Positions 10,468-21,853 of a DNA stretch of 64,000 nt are shown piece by piece. The stretch lies in contig QCXZ01000047.1 of assembly GCA_025024175.1 (NCBI GenBank), forward strand, positions 620,001-684,000, read 5' to 3'. This stretch comes from Rhyzopertha dominica. Lineage: Eukaryota > Arthropoda > Insecta > Coleoptera > Bostrichidae. The notes under the pieces were generated by a model. That model was not told where the DNA came from and did no database searches. It saw only the letters and a list, made by a program, of their open reading frames with translations. Both the position numbers and the translations under genes were made by a program. The stretch's first letter is position 1. Every line of letters starts with the position of its first letter.

Positions 10468-13400
10468 TAGAAATCGACAGCCACATCTATTGTTTTCAAG
10501 CTATGACCGTTATGATTTTTGTGGCCAACTTCGCACTTAGCCACCAATTTTCAAATTTAACATATCTAATGGCACCAGCCTTTAGTGCTTCGTTAGTGCT
10601 TCATTGTGCTTCAACTTTTATGCTGCTTAAGCCAGTACGCTCCCATAATAATTACTATATAGTTATTAGGTCTAGCCACTGAAATGAAGCACAAATGTTA
10701 ATCTTTGCACTAATCTTTAGTGCTTCGATTGTGCTTCATTGTGCTTCATGTGTTAACTTGGCCACATGATCACTTTTTAGTAAAATAAACATTTTTATAT
10801 TTGAAAGTTAGCCACCAAATTGAAGCACAATTGCCCATCTTTTACTAATCTTTAGTGCTTCGAATGTGCTTCATTGTGCTTCATGTGTTAACTTGGCCAC
10901 ATGACCCCTTTTTAGTAAAATCAATATTTTTATATTTGGAAGCTAGCCACCCAATTAAAGCACAATTGCACATTTTTTACTAGTCTTCAGTGCTTCGATT
11001 GTGCTTCAGTTAACAGTTAACAGTTAGCACACGAGCCCTTTCTAGTAAAATATATATTTTTATACTTGGAAGTTAGCCGCCAAGTTAGAGCACAATTGCC
11101 CATCTTTTACTAATCTTTAGTGCTTCGATTGTGTATCATTGTGTTTCATGTTTTATTTTAGCAGCATGACCCCTTTTTAGTACAATCTATATTTTTATAT
11201 TTGGAAGTTAGCTACCAAGTTAGAGCACAATTGCCCATCTTTTACTAATCTTTAGTGCTTCGATTGTGCTTCATTGTTCTTCATGTTTTAACTTAGCCAC
11301 ATGACCCCTTTCTACTAAAATCTATATTTTTATATTTGGAAGTTAGCCACCCAGTTGAAGCACAATTGCTCATCTTTTACTAGTCTTTAGTGCTTCGATT
11401 GTGCTTCATGTGTTAAGTTAGCCACACGACCTGTTTTTAGTAAAATCCATATTTTTATATTTGGAAGTTAGCCACCCAACCGAAGCACAATTGCCCATCT
11501 TTTAGAAACCTTTAGTGCTTTGATTGTGCTTCATGTGTTAACTTTGCCCCATGACCTCTTTTCAGTAAAATCCATATTTTTATATTTGGAAGTTAGCCTC
11601 CCAATTGAAGCACAATTGCTCATCTTTTACTAGTCTTTAGTGCTTCGATTCTGCTTCATTGTGCTTCTTGTGTTAACTTAGCCACATGACCCCTTTTCAG
11701 TAAAATCCATATTTTTATATTTGGAAGTTAGCCTCCCAATTGAAGCACAATTGCTCATATTTTACTAGTCTTTAGTGCTTCGATTCGTCTTCATTGTGCT
11801 TCATTTATTAACTTAGCCACATGACCCCTTTTCCGTAAAATCCATATTTTTATATTTGGAAGTTAGCCACCCAATTGAAGCACAATTGCTCATCTTTTAC
11901 TAGTCTNNAGTGCTTCAATTNTGCTTCATTGTGCTTCATGTGTTAAGTTAGCCACACGACCTGTTTTTAGTAAAATCCATATTTTTATATTTGGAAGTTA
12001 GCCACCCAATTGAAGCACAATTGCTCATCTTTTACTAGTCTTTAGTGCTTCAATTGTGCTTCATTGTGCTTCATGTGTTAACTTAGCCACATGACCCCTT
12101 TTCAGTAAAATCCATATTTTTATATTTGGAAGTTAGCCTCCCAATTGAAGCACAATTGCTCATATTTTACTAGTCTTAAGTGCTTCGATTCGTCTTCATT
12201 GTGCTTCATTTATTAACTTAGCCACATGACCCCTTTTCCGTAAAATCCATATTTTTATATTTGGAAGTTAGCCACCCAATTGAAGCACAATTGCTCATCT
12301 TTTACTAGTCTTTAGTGCTTCAATTGTGCTTCATTGTGCTTCATGTGTTAAGTTAGCCACACGACCTGNTTTTAGTAAAATCCATATTTTTATATTTGGA
12401 AGTTAGCCACCCAATTGAAGCACAATTGCTCATCTTTTACTAGTCTTTAGTGCTTCAATTGTGCTTCATTGTGCTTCATGTGTTAACTTAGCCACATGAC
12501 CCCTTTTTAGTAAAATCCATATTTTTATATTTGGAAGTTAGCCACCCAATTGAAGCACAATTGCTCATCTTTTACTAGTCTTTAGTGCTTCAATTGTGCT
12601 TCATTGTGCTTCATGTGTTAACTTAGCCACATGACCCCTTTTCAGTAAAATCCATATTTTTATATTTGGAAGTTAGCCTCCCAATTGAAGCACAATTGCT
12701 CATATTTTACTAGTCTTAAGTGCTTCGATTCGTCTTCATTGTGCTTCATTTATTAACTTAGCCACATGACCCCTTTTCCGTAAAATCCATATTTTTATAT
12801 TTGGAAGTTAGCCACCCAATTGAAGCACAATTGCTCATCTTTTACTAGTCTTTAGTGCTTCAATTGTGCTTCATTGTGCTTCATGTGTTAAGTTAGCCAC
12901 ACGACCTGTTTTTAGTAAAATCCATATTTTTATATTTGGAAGTTAGCCACCCAATTGAAGCACAATTGCTCATCTTTTACTAGTCTTTAGTGCTTCAATT
13001 GTGCTTCATTGTGCTTCATGTGTTAACTTAGCCACATGACCCCTTTTTAGTAAAATCCATATTTTTATATTTGGAAGTTAGCCACCCAATTGAAGCACAA
13101 TTGCTCATCTTTTACTAGTCTTTAGTGCTTCAATTGTGCTTCATTGTGCTTCATGTGTTAACTTAGCCACATGACCCCTTTTCAGTAAAATCCATATTTT
13201 TATATTTGGAAGTTAGCCTCCCAATTGAAGCACAATTGCTCATATTTTACTAGTCTTTAGTGCTTCGATTCGTCTTCATTGTGCTTCATTTATTAACTTA
13301 GCCACATGACCCCTTTTCCGTAAAATCCATATTTTTATATTTGGAAGTTAGCCACCCAATTGAAGCACAATTGCTCATCTTTTACTAGTCTTTAGTGCTT

Positions 13401-13835
13401 CAATTGTGCTTCATTGTGCTTCATGTGTTAAGTTAGCCACACGACCTGTTTTTAGTAAAATCCATATTTTTATATTTGGAAGTTAGCCACCCAATTGAAG
13501 CACAATTGCTCATCTTTTACTAGTCTTTAGTGCTTCGATTGTGCTTCATTGTGCTTCATGTGTTAACTTAGCCACATGACCCCTTTTCAGTAAAATCCAT
13601 ATTTTTGTATTTGGAAGTTAGCCACCCAATTAAAGCACAATTGCCCATCTTTTACTAAACTTTAGTGTTTAATTGTGCTTTATGTGTTGAATTAGCCACA
13701 TGACTCCTTTTTAGTACAATCTTATTTTTATATTTGGAAGTTAGCTACCAAATTGAAGCACAGGCCCCATCTTTTAGTGATCTTTAGTGTTTCGATTCTA
13801 CTTCAGTGTGCTTCATGCTAACTTAGCCCTTTGCT
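10392..13835 (+). repeat. Left arm: tandem array of a 135-bp unit
   Basis: The phrase TTTGGAAGTTAGCCACCCAA recurs every 135 bp from about 11586 to 13611, with a few 125-bp units before that. Each unit also carries GAAGCACAATTG, TTTACTAGTCTTTAGTGCTT and TGTGCTTCATTGTGCTTCAT. From 11956 onward four unit variants repeat in order, giving a 540-bp higher-order period (marker ACGACCTG at 12361, 12901 and 13441). A 405-bp step precedes it. Several N bases mark assembly doubt at 11907, 11921 and 12369. Confidence 0.95.
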
Positions 13836-14107
13836 TTAATTACGCGCTGTGCATTGTCCGTAGTATGTGATTCTGCCAGCATTTGGACAACGGGGACAAG
13901 GCAATGTTTATGAACTGTACGAATTACTCGGACGTACAGGAATATATTTCGGAAAAGGTTTCCGTATGGCCTGCTAATCTTTTCACCAAACTTCCTGTAG
14001 CATCAACGGCAATTTTGGAAGGAGTTCTGTTGGCTTATTTTATTAACTGTTGTATGAAAGCAACTGCTCTGTAATCCAGTATTTTAAATAAAATTTGCAA
14101 TAAGATG
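13836..14107 (+). other. Unique core between the satellite arms
   Basis: This non-repetitive core has two overlapping open frames. One (13864-13980) reads YVILPAFGQRGQGNVYELYE and on to a stop. The other (13883-14074) gives 63 codons ending in an alanine/leucine-rich stretch. Neither is recognised. It may be what remains of an internal gene or of captured sequence. Confidence 0.35.
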
Positions 14108-15600
14108 GATGATGTATTGCAGTGATATATGGTGCTAAATATTAGTAAAAGATGGGCAATTGTGCTTGAATTTGGTGGCTGACTTCCAAATATAAAAATA
14201 TAGATTTTACTAGAAAGGGGTCATGTGGCTAAGTTAAAACATGAAGCACAATCGAAGCACTAGATATTAGTAAAAGATGGGCAATTGTGCTTTAATTTGG
14301 TGGCTGACTTCCAAATATAAAAATATAGATATTACTAGAAAGGGGTCATGTGGCTAAGTTAAAACATGAAGCACAATCGAAGCACTAAAGATAAGTAAAA
14401 GATGGGCAATTGTGCTTTAATTTGTTGGCTGACTTCCAAATAAAAGAAAATTGATTTTACTAAAAAGTGGTCATGTGGCCAAGTTAACACATGAAGCACA
14501 ATCAGAGCACTAAAGATTAGTAAAAGATGGGCATTTGTGCTACAATTTGGTGGCTAACTTTCAAATATAAAAATATAGATTTTACTAAAACGGGGTCATG
14601 TGGCTAAGTAAACACAGGAAGCACAATCGAAGCACTAAGGATTAGTAAAAGACGGGCAATTGTGCTTCAATTTGGTAGCTAACTTCCAAATATAAAAAAA
14701 AATTATTTTACTAAAAAGAGCTCATGTGGCCAAGTCAACACATGAAGCACAATCGAAGCACTACAGATTAGTAAAAGATGGGCTATTGTGCTTCAATTTG
14801 GTGGCTAACTTCCAAATATAAAAATATTTATTTTACTAAAAAGTGGTCATGTGGCCAAGTCAACACATGAAGCACAATCGAAGCACTAAGGATTAGTAAA
14901 AGATGGGCCATTGTGCTTCAATTTGGTGGCTAACTTCCAAATATAAAAATATAAATTTTACTAAAAACACATGAAGCACAATGAAGCACAATCGAAGCAC
15001 TAAAGATTGGTAAAAGATGGGCAATTGTGCTTCAATTTGGTGGCTAACTTCCAAATATAAAAATGTTTATTTTACTAAAAAGTAGGCATGTGGCCAAGTC
15101 AACACATGAAGCACAATGAAGCACAATCGAAGCACTAAGGATTAGTAAAAGATGGGCAATTGTGCTTCAATTTGGTAGCTAACTTCCAAATATAAAAATA
15201 TAAATTTTACTAAAAAGAAGTCATGTGGCCAAGTCAACACATGAAGCACAATGAAGCACAATCGAAGCACTAAAGATTAGTGGAAAGAATAACATTTGTG
15301 CTTCATGTCAGTGGCTAGACCTAATAACTATATAGTAATTATTATTGGCACATACTGACTTAAGGAGCATAATTGTTAAAGCACAATGAAGCACTAACGA
15401 AGCACTAAAGCTGGTGCCAATAAAGATGTTAAATTTGGAAATTTGTGGCTATGCGCGAACTTGGCCACAAAAAATTATAACGTTCATAAGTTGAAAACGG
15501 TAGATGTGGCTATTAATTTTTATGAAGCACAATGAGGCACAATGGAAGCACTAAGGCTAGGGTAATGTAAAATAATTTGTGCTTTCTGTTGGTAGCCAAA
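14108..15600 (-). repeat. Right arm: inverted tandem array of the same unit
   Basis: It repeats the same unit as the left arm in the opposite orientation, with a period of mostly 125 bp (GATGGGCAAT at 14151, 14276, 14401 and onward) and some longer steps near the end. It is shorter (1.5 kb) and more divergent between units than the left arm and lacks the 540-bp higher-order pattern. Confidence 0.9.
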
Positions 15601-15608
15601 TTCCTGGG

Positions 15609-15652
15609 ACCATCAAATGCTCCAAATGTGGAANATTGGGACATACGAAGTA
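15609..15652 (+). pseudogene. Zinc-knuckle-like fragment
   Basis: Translation reads TIKCSKCG, then an unresolved codon, then LGHTKY. This is C-x2-C-x4-H and lacks only the last Cys of a CCHC knuckle. The frame is cut exactly where a Tigger inverted repeat begins (TA, then CAGTAGAACC). Together with the RG/Q-rich frame left of the satellite element it suggests a disrupted gag-like or nucleic-acid-binding gene. Confidence 0.35.
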
Positions 15653-17580
15653 CAGTAGAACCTTGATNATCCGAACATGCGTTAATCCGAACCTTTGCTA
15701 ATCCGAACAGCAAGTCATAATCCGAACAACATCTTGATAATCCGAACGTACGGTAAACCTTCGCTACGATCATTGCCGATGAGTACTCTCGACGCGTGTT
15801 AACGGCTTTACGCAAGCTGCAAGTCAGTGCAAGTTTGTACGCGCGCGAGTACGTTATACGGCTGCACATTTTCGTTCGTTTCGTGGCTTCAAAACGGAAG
15901 CACATCACATTATCACTACAAGATAAAGTTGATGTTATTAAAAGTCTAGAGTCTGGAACTACGGCAACAGCTCTTTCGAAAAAATATAATGTCGGAAAAG
16001 CCACAATTTGCAACATAAAACAAAATAAAGACAAAATAGTAGATCACGCTGCGGCATCTTACGAGAGCGGAAAAAAAGAAAAGCGCCTAAATTAAGTGCA
16101 TCTCCTATGGTAGATAAAGCATACATGGTTCCTTCAAGAAAGGTCTAAAGGTAAGCGAGTACATGTCTTATGTATTAAATAAAGTTTTTAATGTGAAAAA
16201 TCTGATTCGATCTTCGTATAGGTACACCGATATCGGGTGAAATGCTCCGCGAAAAGGCGAAAAGCTTTTATTCCCGAACTCATAAAGATGATAATTTTAA
16301 AGCCAGTTTAGGGTGGCTAGATAACTTTAAACGTAGATATGGTATCCGGCAGTTATCCATAACCGGTGAAAAGTTATCAAGTGATGTTAGTGCTGTGGAA
16401 CCGTTCAAAAAAATTCTGCAAAACAAAATTAATGAACTGCAATTATCGTTAGACCAAATATACAATGCAGACGAGAGTGGTCTTTTTTTCAAGATGTTAC
16501 CGCAAAAAACACTTGCTCATCGATCTGAAGAAGCTGCACCAGGTAAAAAAATGTCCAAAGAGCGTATAACATTTATGCCGTGTGCAAATGCTTCCGGATC
16601 CCACAAGCTAAAATTGTTAGTGCTCGGTAAGTCAAAAAACCGCGTCCTTTTAAAAACTCAAATATTTCTGTGACCTACAAAGGACAAAAGCTTGGGTAAC
16701 AAGAGATATTTTTGAGAACTGGTTCTATACATAGTTTATACCGGCTGTTAAATGTAAAATGAAGGAACTTAATCTCCCTGCCAAAGCGGTCCTTTTATTA
16801 GATAATGCCCCAGGACACCCACAAAATTTGTGCAGTGAAGATAAACAAATTTTGCTATATTCTTACCACCAAATCTGACTCCTTTGATCCAACCTATGGA
16901 TCAGAATGTGATTCAAGCGGTCAAACTGAACTACAGAAAAAATTTATTGAAAAAATTGTGTCATCTGAAGCATTAGACATTTCCGCAGAAATTAAAAAAA
17001 ATAACTTGAAAGACGTTGTGCATAATTTAGACAAAGCCTGGCAAAATGTTAAAGAACTTATAAAAAAGTCTTGGGACCCGCTATTGACTCGAGAGACAAA
17101 TCCGTATAACTGGGAAGACTGTCGAGATTGGCACGTACGGATAGATTCGAATCCATTGATGAAGATATAGAAGAAGTTACAAAACTAACTAAGCAAATTA
17201 CTAACATTACTAATCAAGAACTTGTAGAATGGGCAATAGGACAAGATGATAATGACATTCTAGAAAACACCGAATCAACATCAGAAGAATCCGAACGAGA
17301 AATTGAAGAAGTGGTTCTGCATGTTTGTGATTATCACTTGTCAACTTTTCAGAGATGTAAGATGCTGGGTTGCGCTTCACGCCGTTAATATTATTGTATT
17401 TAGTAATGTTTCCACTGTTTGGTTGTTGTTACTAATAAACGTAATAACAACGTTAGCACTCGTCTTTTATTTTAACAGAATCTTGGTTTATGGAAAAATA
17501 ACAGCTAAGTGTTTACGCATATCTTTTGAAGACGGTTTTCGAATTGTACTTTTATGTTCCGACAAACAATAACTATAATA
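15653..17580 (+). mobile_element. Tigger/pogo element, decayed, right end not found
   Basis: The left end CAGTAGAACCTTGAT followed by ATCCGAAC is a standard Tigger terminus and is preceded by TA. Several further copies of TAATCCGAAC follow within 100 bp, as in Tigger subterminal regions. The transposase remnant occupies 15880-17390. I could not find the matching inverted terminus near 17580, so the right end is truncated or too diverged. Confidence 0.7.
15880..17390 (+). pseudogene. Tigger-type transposase pseudogene with a 71-bp intron
   Basis: The N-terminus carries KRKHITLSLQDKVDVIKSLE and YNVGKATICNIKQNK, the CENP-B-type helix-turn-helix. After a small frameshift near 16095 the peptide WFLQERSK leads to a GT-AG intron at 16151-16221 (GTAAGC to TATAG). 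Splicing restores SKGTPISGEMLREKAKSF in one frame. The second DNA-binding domain and the start of DDE_1 follow, with D in NADESGLF. The second catalytic Asp is in LLLDNAPGHP, reached only after a frameshift near 16660. The C-terminal acidic part (EESEREIEEVV) is open. Several frameshifts show it is dead. Confidence 0.75.
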
Positions 17581-17935
17581 ATATATGTACTGCATTGTAT
17601 TCATAGTGTTCCGTAAATTCACCCTCACCCACTCCTAATCTGGCTGTCGTATTCGACTATCATCCGTCCGATGGCGCCACCGGCAAGATGACGACACCAC
17701 GAGAAGTACTCGGCTAGATGCACGCACAAACAGAACATGCTTTTACGTTTTCGGTGTGACTTGTTGTTTGTGTGCTCACCGGCAATCACAGGTACGTTTA
17801 GCCTTCCTTTTCTCTGTTAACGACACGTATTTACCCCCCAACACATTATATTTACAAGTTTTTTTTTTACTTTTACACATTTATATGCACGGTGTACATA
17901 AGTAATTTTAATTCATCTTTTTTGTAGTACATACA
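17581..17935. other. Intergenic stretch, nothing recognised
   Basis: There is no coding or repeat signal. It is slightly more GC-rich around 17640-17780 than its surroundings. Confidence 0.35.
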
Positions 17936-17939
17936 AATC

Positions 17940-18290
17940 CCAATAAACGTAACAACTTCAGTTACCTTCCGTACTCCATAGTAAATTGGAGGATGGAATA
18001 CAAGTCCCTTCATCAAATTGGTTATATGGTGACAACCTTTTGTGCTTGTGACCTCCAGTCAAGAAGAAATTGTATATGAAGACTATAAAACCACAAATTG
18101 AACCGGTTGAATCATGGAAAACATATGTTATTCAAAAAACACTTGGATCCTATAGTAAATTTAATGATTACGACTGTAAATGACGAATGAGAAATAAATA
18201 AAGAAATTAAAAGCTGCTTAAGTAAATACTGACATAAACACCACAAATGATCAGGAAGTGAAAAAAAGAAAACGCAAAATTGTTACAAAT
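17940..18290 (+). pseudogene. Fragment like the N-terminus of DUF4806-type insect proteins
   Basis: In one frame with a single stop the sequence reads LEDGIQVPSSNWLYGDN, then PPVKKKLYMKTIK, then ESWKTYVIQKTLGSYSKFND. This resembles the conserved N-terminal block (F.DG..VP..WL...... W....K, then W....I...G.Y..Y..A) of insect proteins that often end in DUF4806. A Lys/Arg run follows (KKRKRKI). It is a short remnant and the assignment is from motif memory. Confidence 0.4.
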
Positions 18291-18363
18291 CTAGTTTAGA
18301 ACATGTAGATAGGTAAAAAAAAGCTCCTACTTTTCTGAAAATACCACTTTCTAGACATACAGG

Positions 18364-20165
18364 GTGTTCACGCTAACAGTCTACAATAGCTAACTTTTTT
18401 ATTTGAAATTTGAGAGTAGTGGTTTAAATGGGGAAGTTTCTTAATTTTTTGAGTAGAATTTTATGGTGTTTACAAAAAAACAATTGAACGTCAACTGTCA
18501 CAGATATTGACTACAAGTTTGTTATTTTAAATAGAACGACCCTATTTTTTCTAGCGCATTCGATTAGGCACATTGAATTAAACAAAAAAGTATTAAGATA
18601 CCAATACCCTATCTTCATTTGTTTTTGAGATATTCCGGGTAGAACGATTTGTGTTCACGCTAACAGTCTACAATAGCTAACTTTTTTATTTGAAATTTTA
18701 GAGTAGTGGTTTAAATGGGGAAGTTTCTTAATTTTTTGAGTAGAATCTTATGGTGTTTACAAAAAAACAATTGAACGTCAACTGTCACAGATATTGACTA
18801 CAAGTTTGTTATTTTAAATAGAACGACCCTATTTTTTCTAGCGCATTCGATTAGGCACATTGAATTAAACAAAAAAGTATTGAGATACCAATACCCTATC
18901 TTCATTTGTTTTTGAGATATTCCGGGTAGAACGATTTGTGTTCACGCTAACAGTCTACAATAGCTAACTTTTTTATTTGAAACTTTAGAGTAGTGGTTTA
19001 AATGGGGAAGTTTGTTAATTTTTTTAGTAGAATCTTATGGTGTTTACAAAAAAACAATTGAACGTCAACTGTCACAGATATTGACTACAAGTTTGATATT
19101 TTAAATAGAACGACCCTATTTTTTCTAGCGCATTCGATTAGGCACATTGAATTAAACAAAAAAGTATTAATATACCAATACCCTATCTTCATTTGTTTTT
19201 GAGATATTCCGGGTAGAACGATTTGTGTTCACGCTAACAGTCTACAATAGCTAACTATTTATTTGAAATTTTAGAGTAGTGGTTTAAATGGGGAAGTTTC
19301 TTAATTTTTTGAGTAGAATTTTATGGTGTTTACAAAAAAACAATTGAACGTCAACTGTCACAGATATTGACTACAAGTTTGATATTTTAAATAGAACGAC
19401 CCTATTTTTTCTAGCGCATTCGATTAGGCACATTGAATTAAACAAAAAAGTATTGAGATACGAATACCCTATCTTCATTTGTTTTTGAGATATTCCGGGT
19501 AGAACGATTTGTGTTCACGCTAACAGTCTACAATAGCTAACTTTTTTATTTGAAATTTTAGAGTAGTGGTTTAAATGGGGAAGTTTCTTAATTTTTTGAG
19601 TAGAATTTTATGGTGTTTACAAAAAAACAATTGAACGTCAACTGTCACAGATATTGACTACAAGTTTGATATTTTAAATAGAACGACCCTATTTTTTCTA
19701 GCGCATTCGATTAGGCACATTGAATTAAACAAAAAAGTATTGAGATACCAATACCCTATCTTCATTTGTTTTTGAGATATTCCGGGTAGAACGATTTGTG
19801 TTCACGCTAACAGTCTACAATAGCTAACTTTTTTATTTGAAATTTTAGAGTAGTGGTTTAAATGGGGAAGTTTCTTAATTTTTTGTGTAGAATTTTATGG
19901 TGTTTACAAAAAAACAATTGAACGTCAACTGTCACAGATATTGACTACAAGTTTGTTATTTTAAATAGAACGACCCTATTTTTTCTAGCGCGTTCGATTA
20001 GGCACATTGAATTAAACAAAAAAGTATTAATATACCAATACCCTATCTTCATTTGTTTTTGAGATATTCCGGGTAGAATGATTTGTGTTCACGCTAAGAG
20101 TCTACAATAGCTAACTTTTTTATTTGAAATTTTAGAGTAGTAATTTAAATGGGGAAGTTGTTAAT
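18364..20165 (+). repeat. Left terminal array, 287-bp unit
   Basis: The phrase GTGTTCACGCTAACAG starts at 18364, 18651, 18938, 19225, 19511, 19798 and 20085, so the period is 287 bp with one 286-bp step. Units are almost identical by eye. Each carries AGTAGTGGTTTAAATGGGGA, CATTGAATTAAACAAAAAAG and ATTCCGGGTAGAACGATTTG. The last unit is cut after about 80 bp. Confidence 0.95.
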
Positions 20166-20268
20166 TTTCTGTTGCGTGCTAAAAAAAGCAGCATTTATTT
20201 GGTATTACGGGAACGAGATCTGCAACAGAAAAGCAGAATATAAAATAAGAATATAAAAAAATAAACCA

Positions 20269-20286
20269 GAACCAGGAATCGAACCC
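20269..20286 (-). other. Pol III B-box-like sequence
   Basis: Read on the minus strand, GGGTTCGATTCCTGG matches the tRNA-type B box GGTTCGANTCC. The flanking sequence (20170-20345) is neither array nor transposase, so a short tRNA-derived SINE fragment inside the element is possible. I could not find a convincing A box. Confidence 0.3.
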
Positions 20287-20635
20287 TCAATATCTTGATT
20301 TACTTATTTACTCATGACGTACACCCTGTACGTATTCTGTATAGTAAGCGGTGTTCTATTTTGGTTAAGGTAGCTATGAGAAGACGCTTCTAGCATAAAA
20401 CAATTAAGTTTGTTTAATAGCTGTCAGATTTTCGAGTGCGTCTGTTCAGTTTTGTTAAATTCTCTGGTTGTTCGTGTTTATTGTTGTTCGTTGTTCGTTT
20501 GGTTAAAATTTAGATTATAGTTTTTTTTTAATTTATTGTTGTTCGTGTTTGTTTTTAGTATTATTAGTTTAGGGTTTTGTGTTTGTAGTATTTAAGTTGT
20601 TGTTCTAAATTTTGCTACTGCTTTAATTGCTGAAC

Positions 20636-21767
20636 ATGGCACTTACAACAGCATTCAAAAGGGACATGATCAAGTGTCTCTATAAAGAAGACTGTAATTC
20701 CCGGCAGGCTGCCTTGCGCTATGCAGCAACATATCCCGATCGCCATTGCCCACATTTTTCCTACTTCAGGAAACTGGATTTAAGTTTGCTGGAGTATGGG
20801 GCATTTAACCACAAACGTCAAAGGGAAGGAGTTTTAGAAAATATAGAAGTGAACGTTTTGGCTGCTTTTGAAGTAAACGCAAGAGCTTCTGTAAGAGAGG
20901 TAGCTAATGAATTGGGATGCAGCGTAGGTCTTGTCCACAAAATTTTGAAAAAGAATCGGTTTAAGGCGTATAAGGTATTACCTACATAAATCTTAACAAT
21001 AAATAATAAACCACTAAATGTGCAACTTATTACGTTATTAGATACTTCCCGTGCAGGGTTTGCACCAAGGCGATGCGCAGCGAAGACTGGAGTTCTGCCA
21101 AGAAATGTTGGGACGTATTCAAAATGACCCCCAATTTCATTTGAATATACTGTGGTCGGACGAATCAAATTTTAGCAACTGTGGAAAGTTCAATAGAAAA
21201 AACACACATATCTGGAGTACAGAAAATCCCAGAGAAGTTGCCGAAACCAATCAACAACGACGATTCTCTGTAAATGTGTGGTGTGGGCTCTTGGGGGGCA
21301 CAATTATTGGTCCCTACTTTTATGAGGGTACACTAACCGCAGACAGATATTTGGAATTCCTACGCGAGACTTTGCCGGAGCTTCTTGAAGATATACCACT
21401 TCGTGCAAGAAATAATATAATATATCAACACGACGGTGCTCCACCCCATAATAGAAGAGACGTCTCCGACTTTCTAAACAACCACTACAACATTTGGATG
21501 GGAAACAAGGCCAACAGAGACATGGGACAAATCGTGTGGCCGGCGAGATCAGCAGATTTAACGCCGCTAGACTTCTGGTTGTGGGGACAAATTAAAAATG
21601 ATGTATATTCTGTTCGGATCAACACTCCGGAGGAGCTAAGACAACAAATAAATGCAGCTTTTAACAGAATCACGGAACAACAAATTAACAACGTTCACAG
21701 AAATTTTGTTAATCGTTTACGACTTTGTATACAATATGATGGAAGACATTTTGAACAATATACCTAG
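20636..21767 (+). CDS. Mariner-type transposase, DD45D, one 67-bp intron
   Basis: Exon 1 is 20636-20974 (ATG in GAACATGGC) and exon 2 is 21042-21767. The intron 20975-21041 (GTATTA to TTATTAG) is phase 0, and its removal restores AYK-ILPVQGLHQGDAQRR, the expected linker of this family. The product is 354 aa. The helix-turn-helix region is at residues 1-110. The catalytic acids are D153 (LWSDESNF), D244 (YQHDGAPPH) and D290 (ADLTPLDFWLWG), with 45 residues between the last two. NVWCGLL and IIGPYFYEG are present. No defects are seen. Its likely substrates are the 287-bp arrays that end in the CAGGGTGT tips. Confidence 0.9.
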
Positions 21768-21853
21768 ATATTAAATTGTGTTTTCTTATAATAGTTAAAA
21801 AATAATGCCTACATGGAATGTTAGTGTATTGTAGTATTTGTTTTTATATGAAC

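Larger units (their letters stand above)
10379..15607. mobile_element. Element with satellite-array inverted arms
   Basis: Two arms, 10392-13835 and 14108-15600, are inverted relative to each other and consist largely of a ~135-bp tandem unit. The outermost ~330 bp of each arm are non-tandem but match their partner at roughly 80-85% by eye, including GCACAAATTA near the tip and TAATTACTATATAGTTATTAGG. The element is bracketed by the same 13 bases, GACCATCAAATGC, at 10366-10378 and 15608-15620, consistent with a target-site duplication. A 272-bp core has no recognisable transposase, so it looks non-autonomous. The superfamily is unknown; a 9-13-bp duplication with long inverted repeats would fit MULE-type elements best. 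Confidence 0.6.

Noticed and set aside
10392..15600. CRISPR-like array
   Set aside because: Units are contiguous 125-135-bp tandem repeats without distinct spacers, in a eukaryotic setting. They are satellite-type arrays.
15513..16034. 173-codon minus-strand frame
   Set aside because: It spans the satellite arm, N bases and the Tigger start, and is antisense to the recognised Tigger HTH.
17303..17572. Hydrophobic 89-codon frame after the Tigger transposase
   Set aside because: It overlaps the Tigger tail in another frame and consists of AT-driven Leu/Val/Ile codons; probably 3' non-coding.
20269..20286. A true tRNA gene
   Set aside because: Only the B-box matches. T-stem pairing is poor and no anticodon or acceptor stem is visible.
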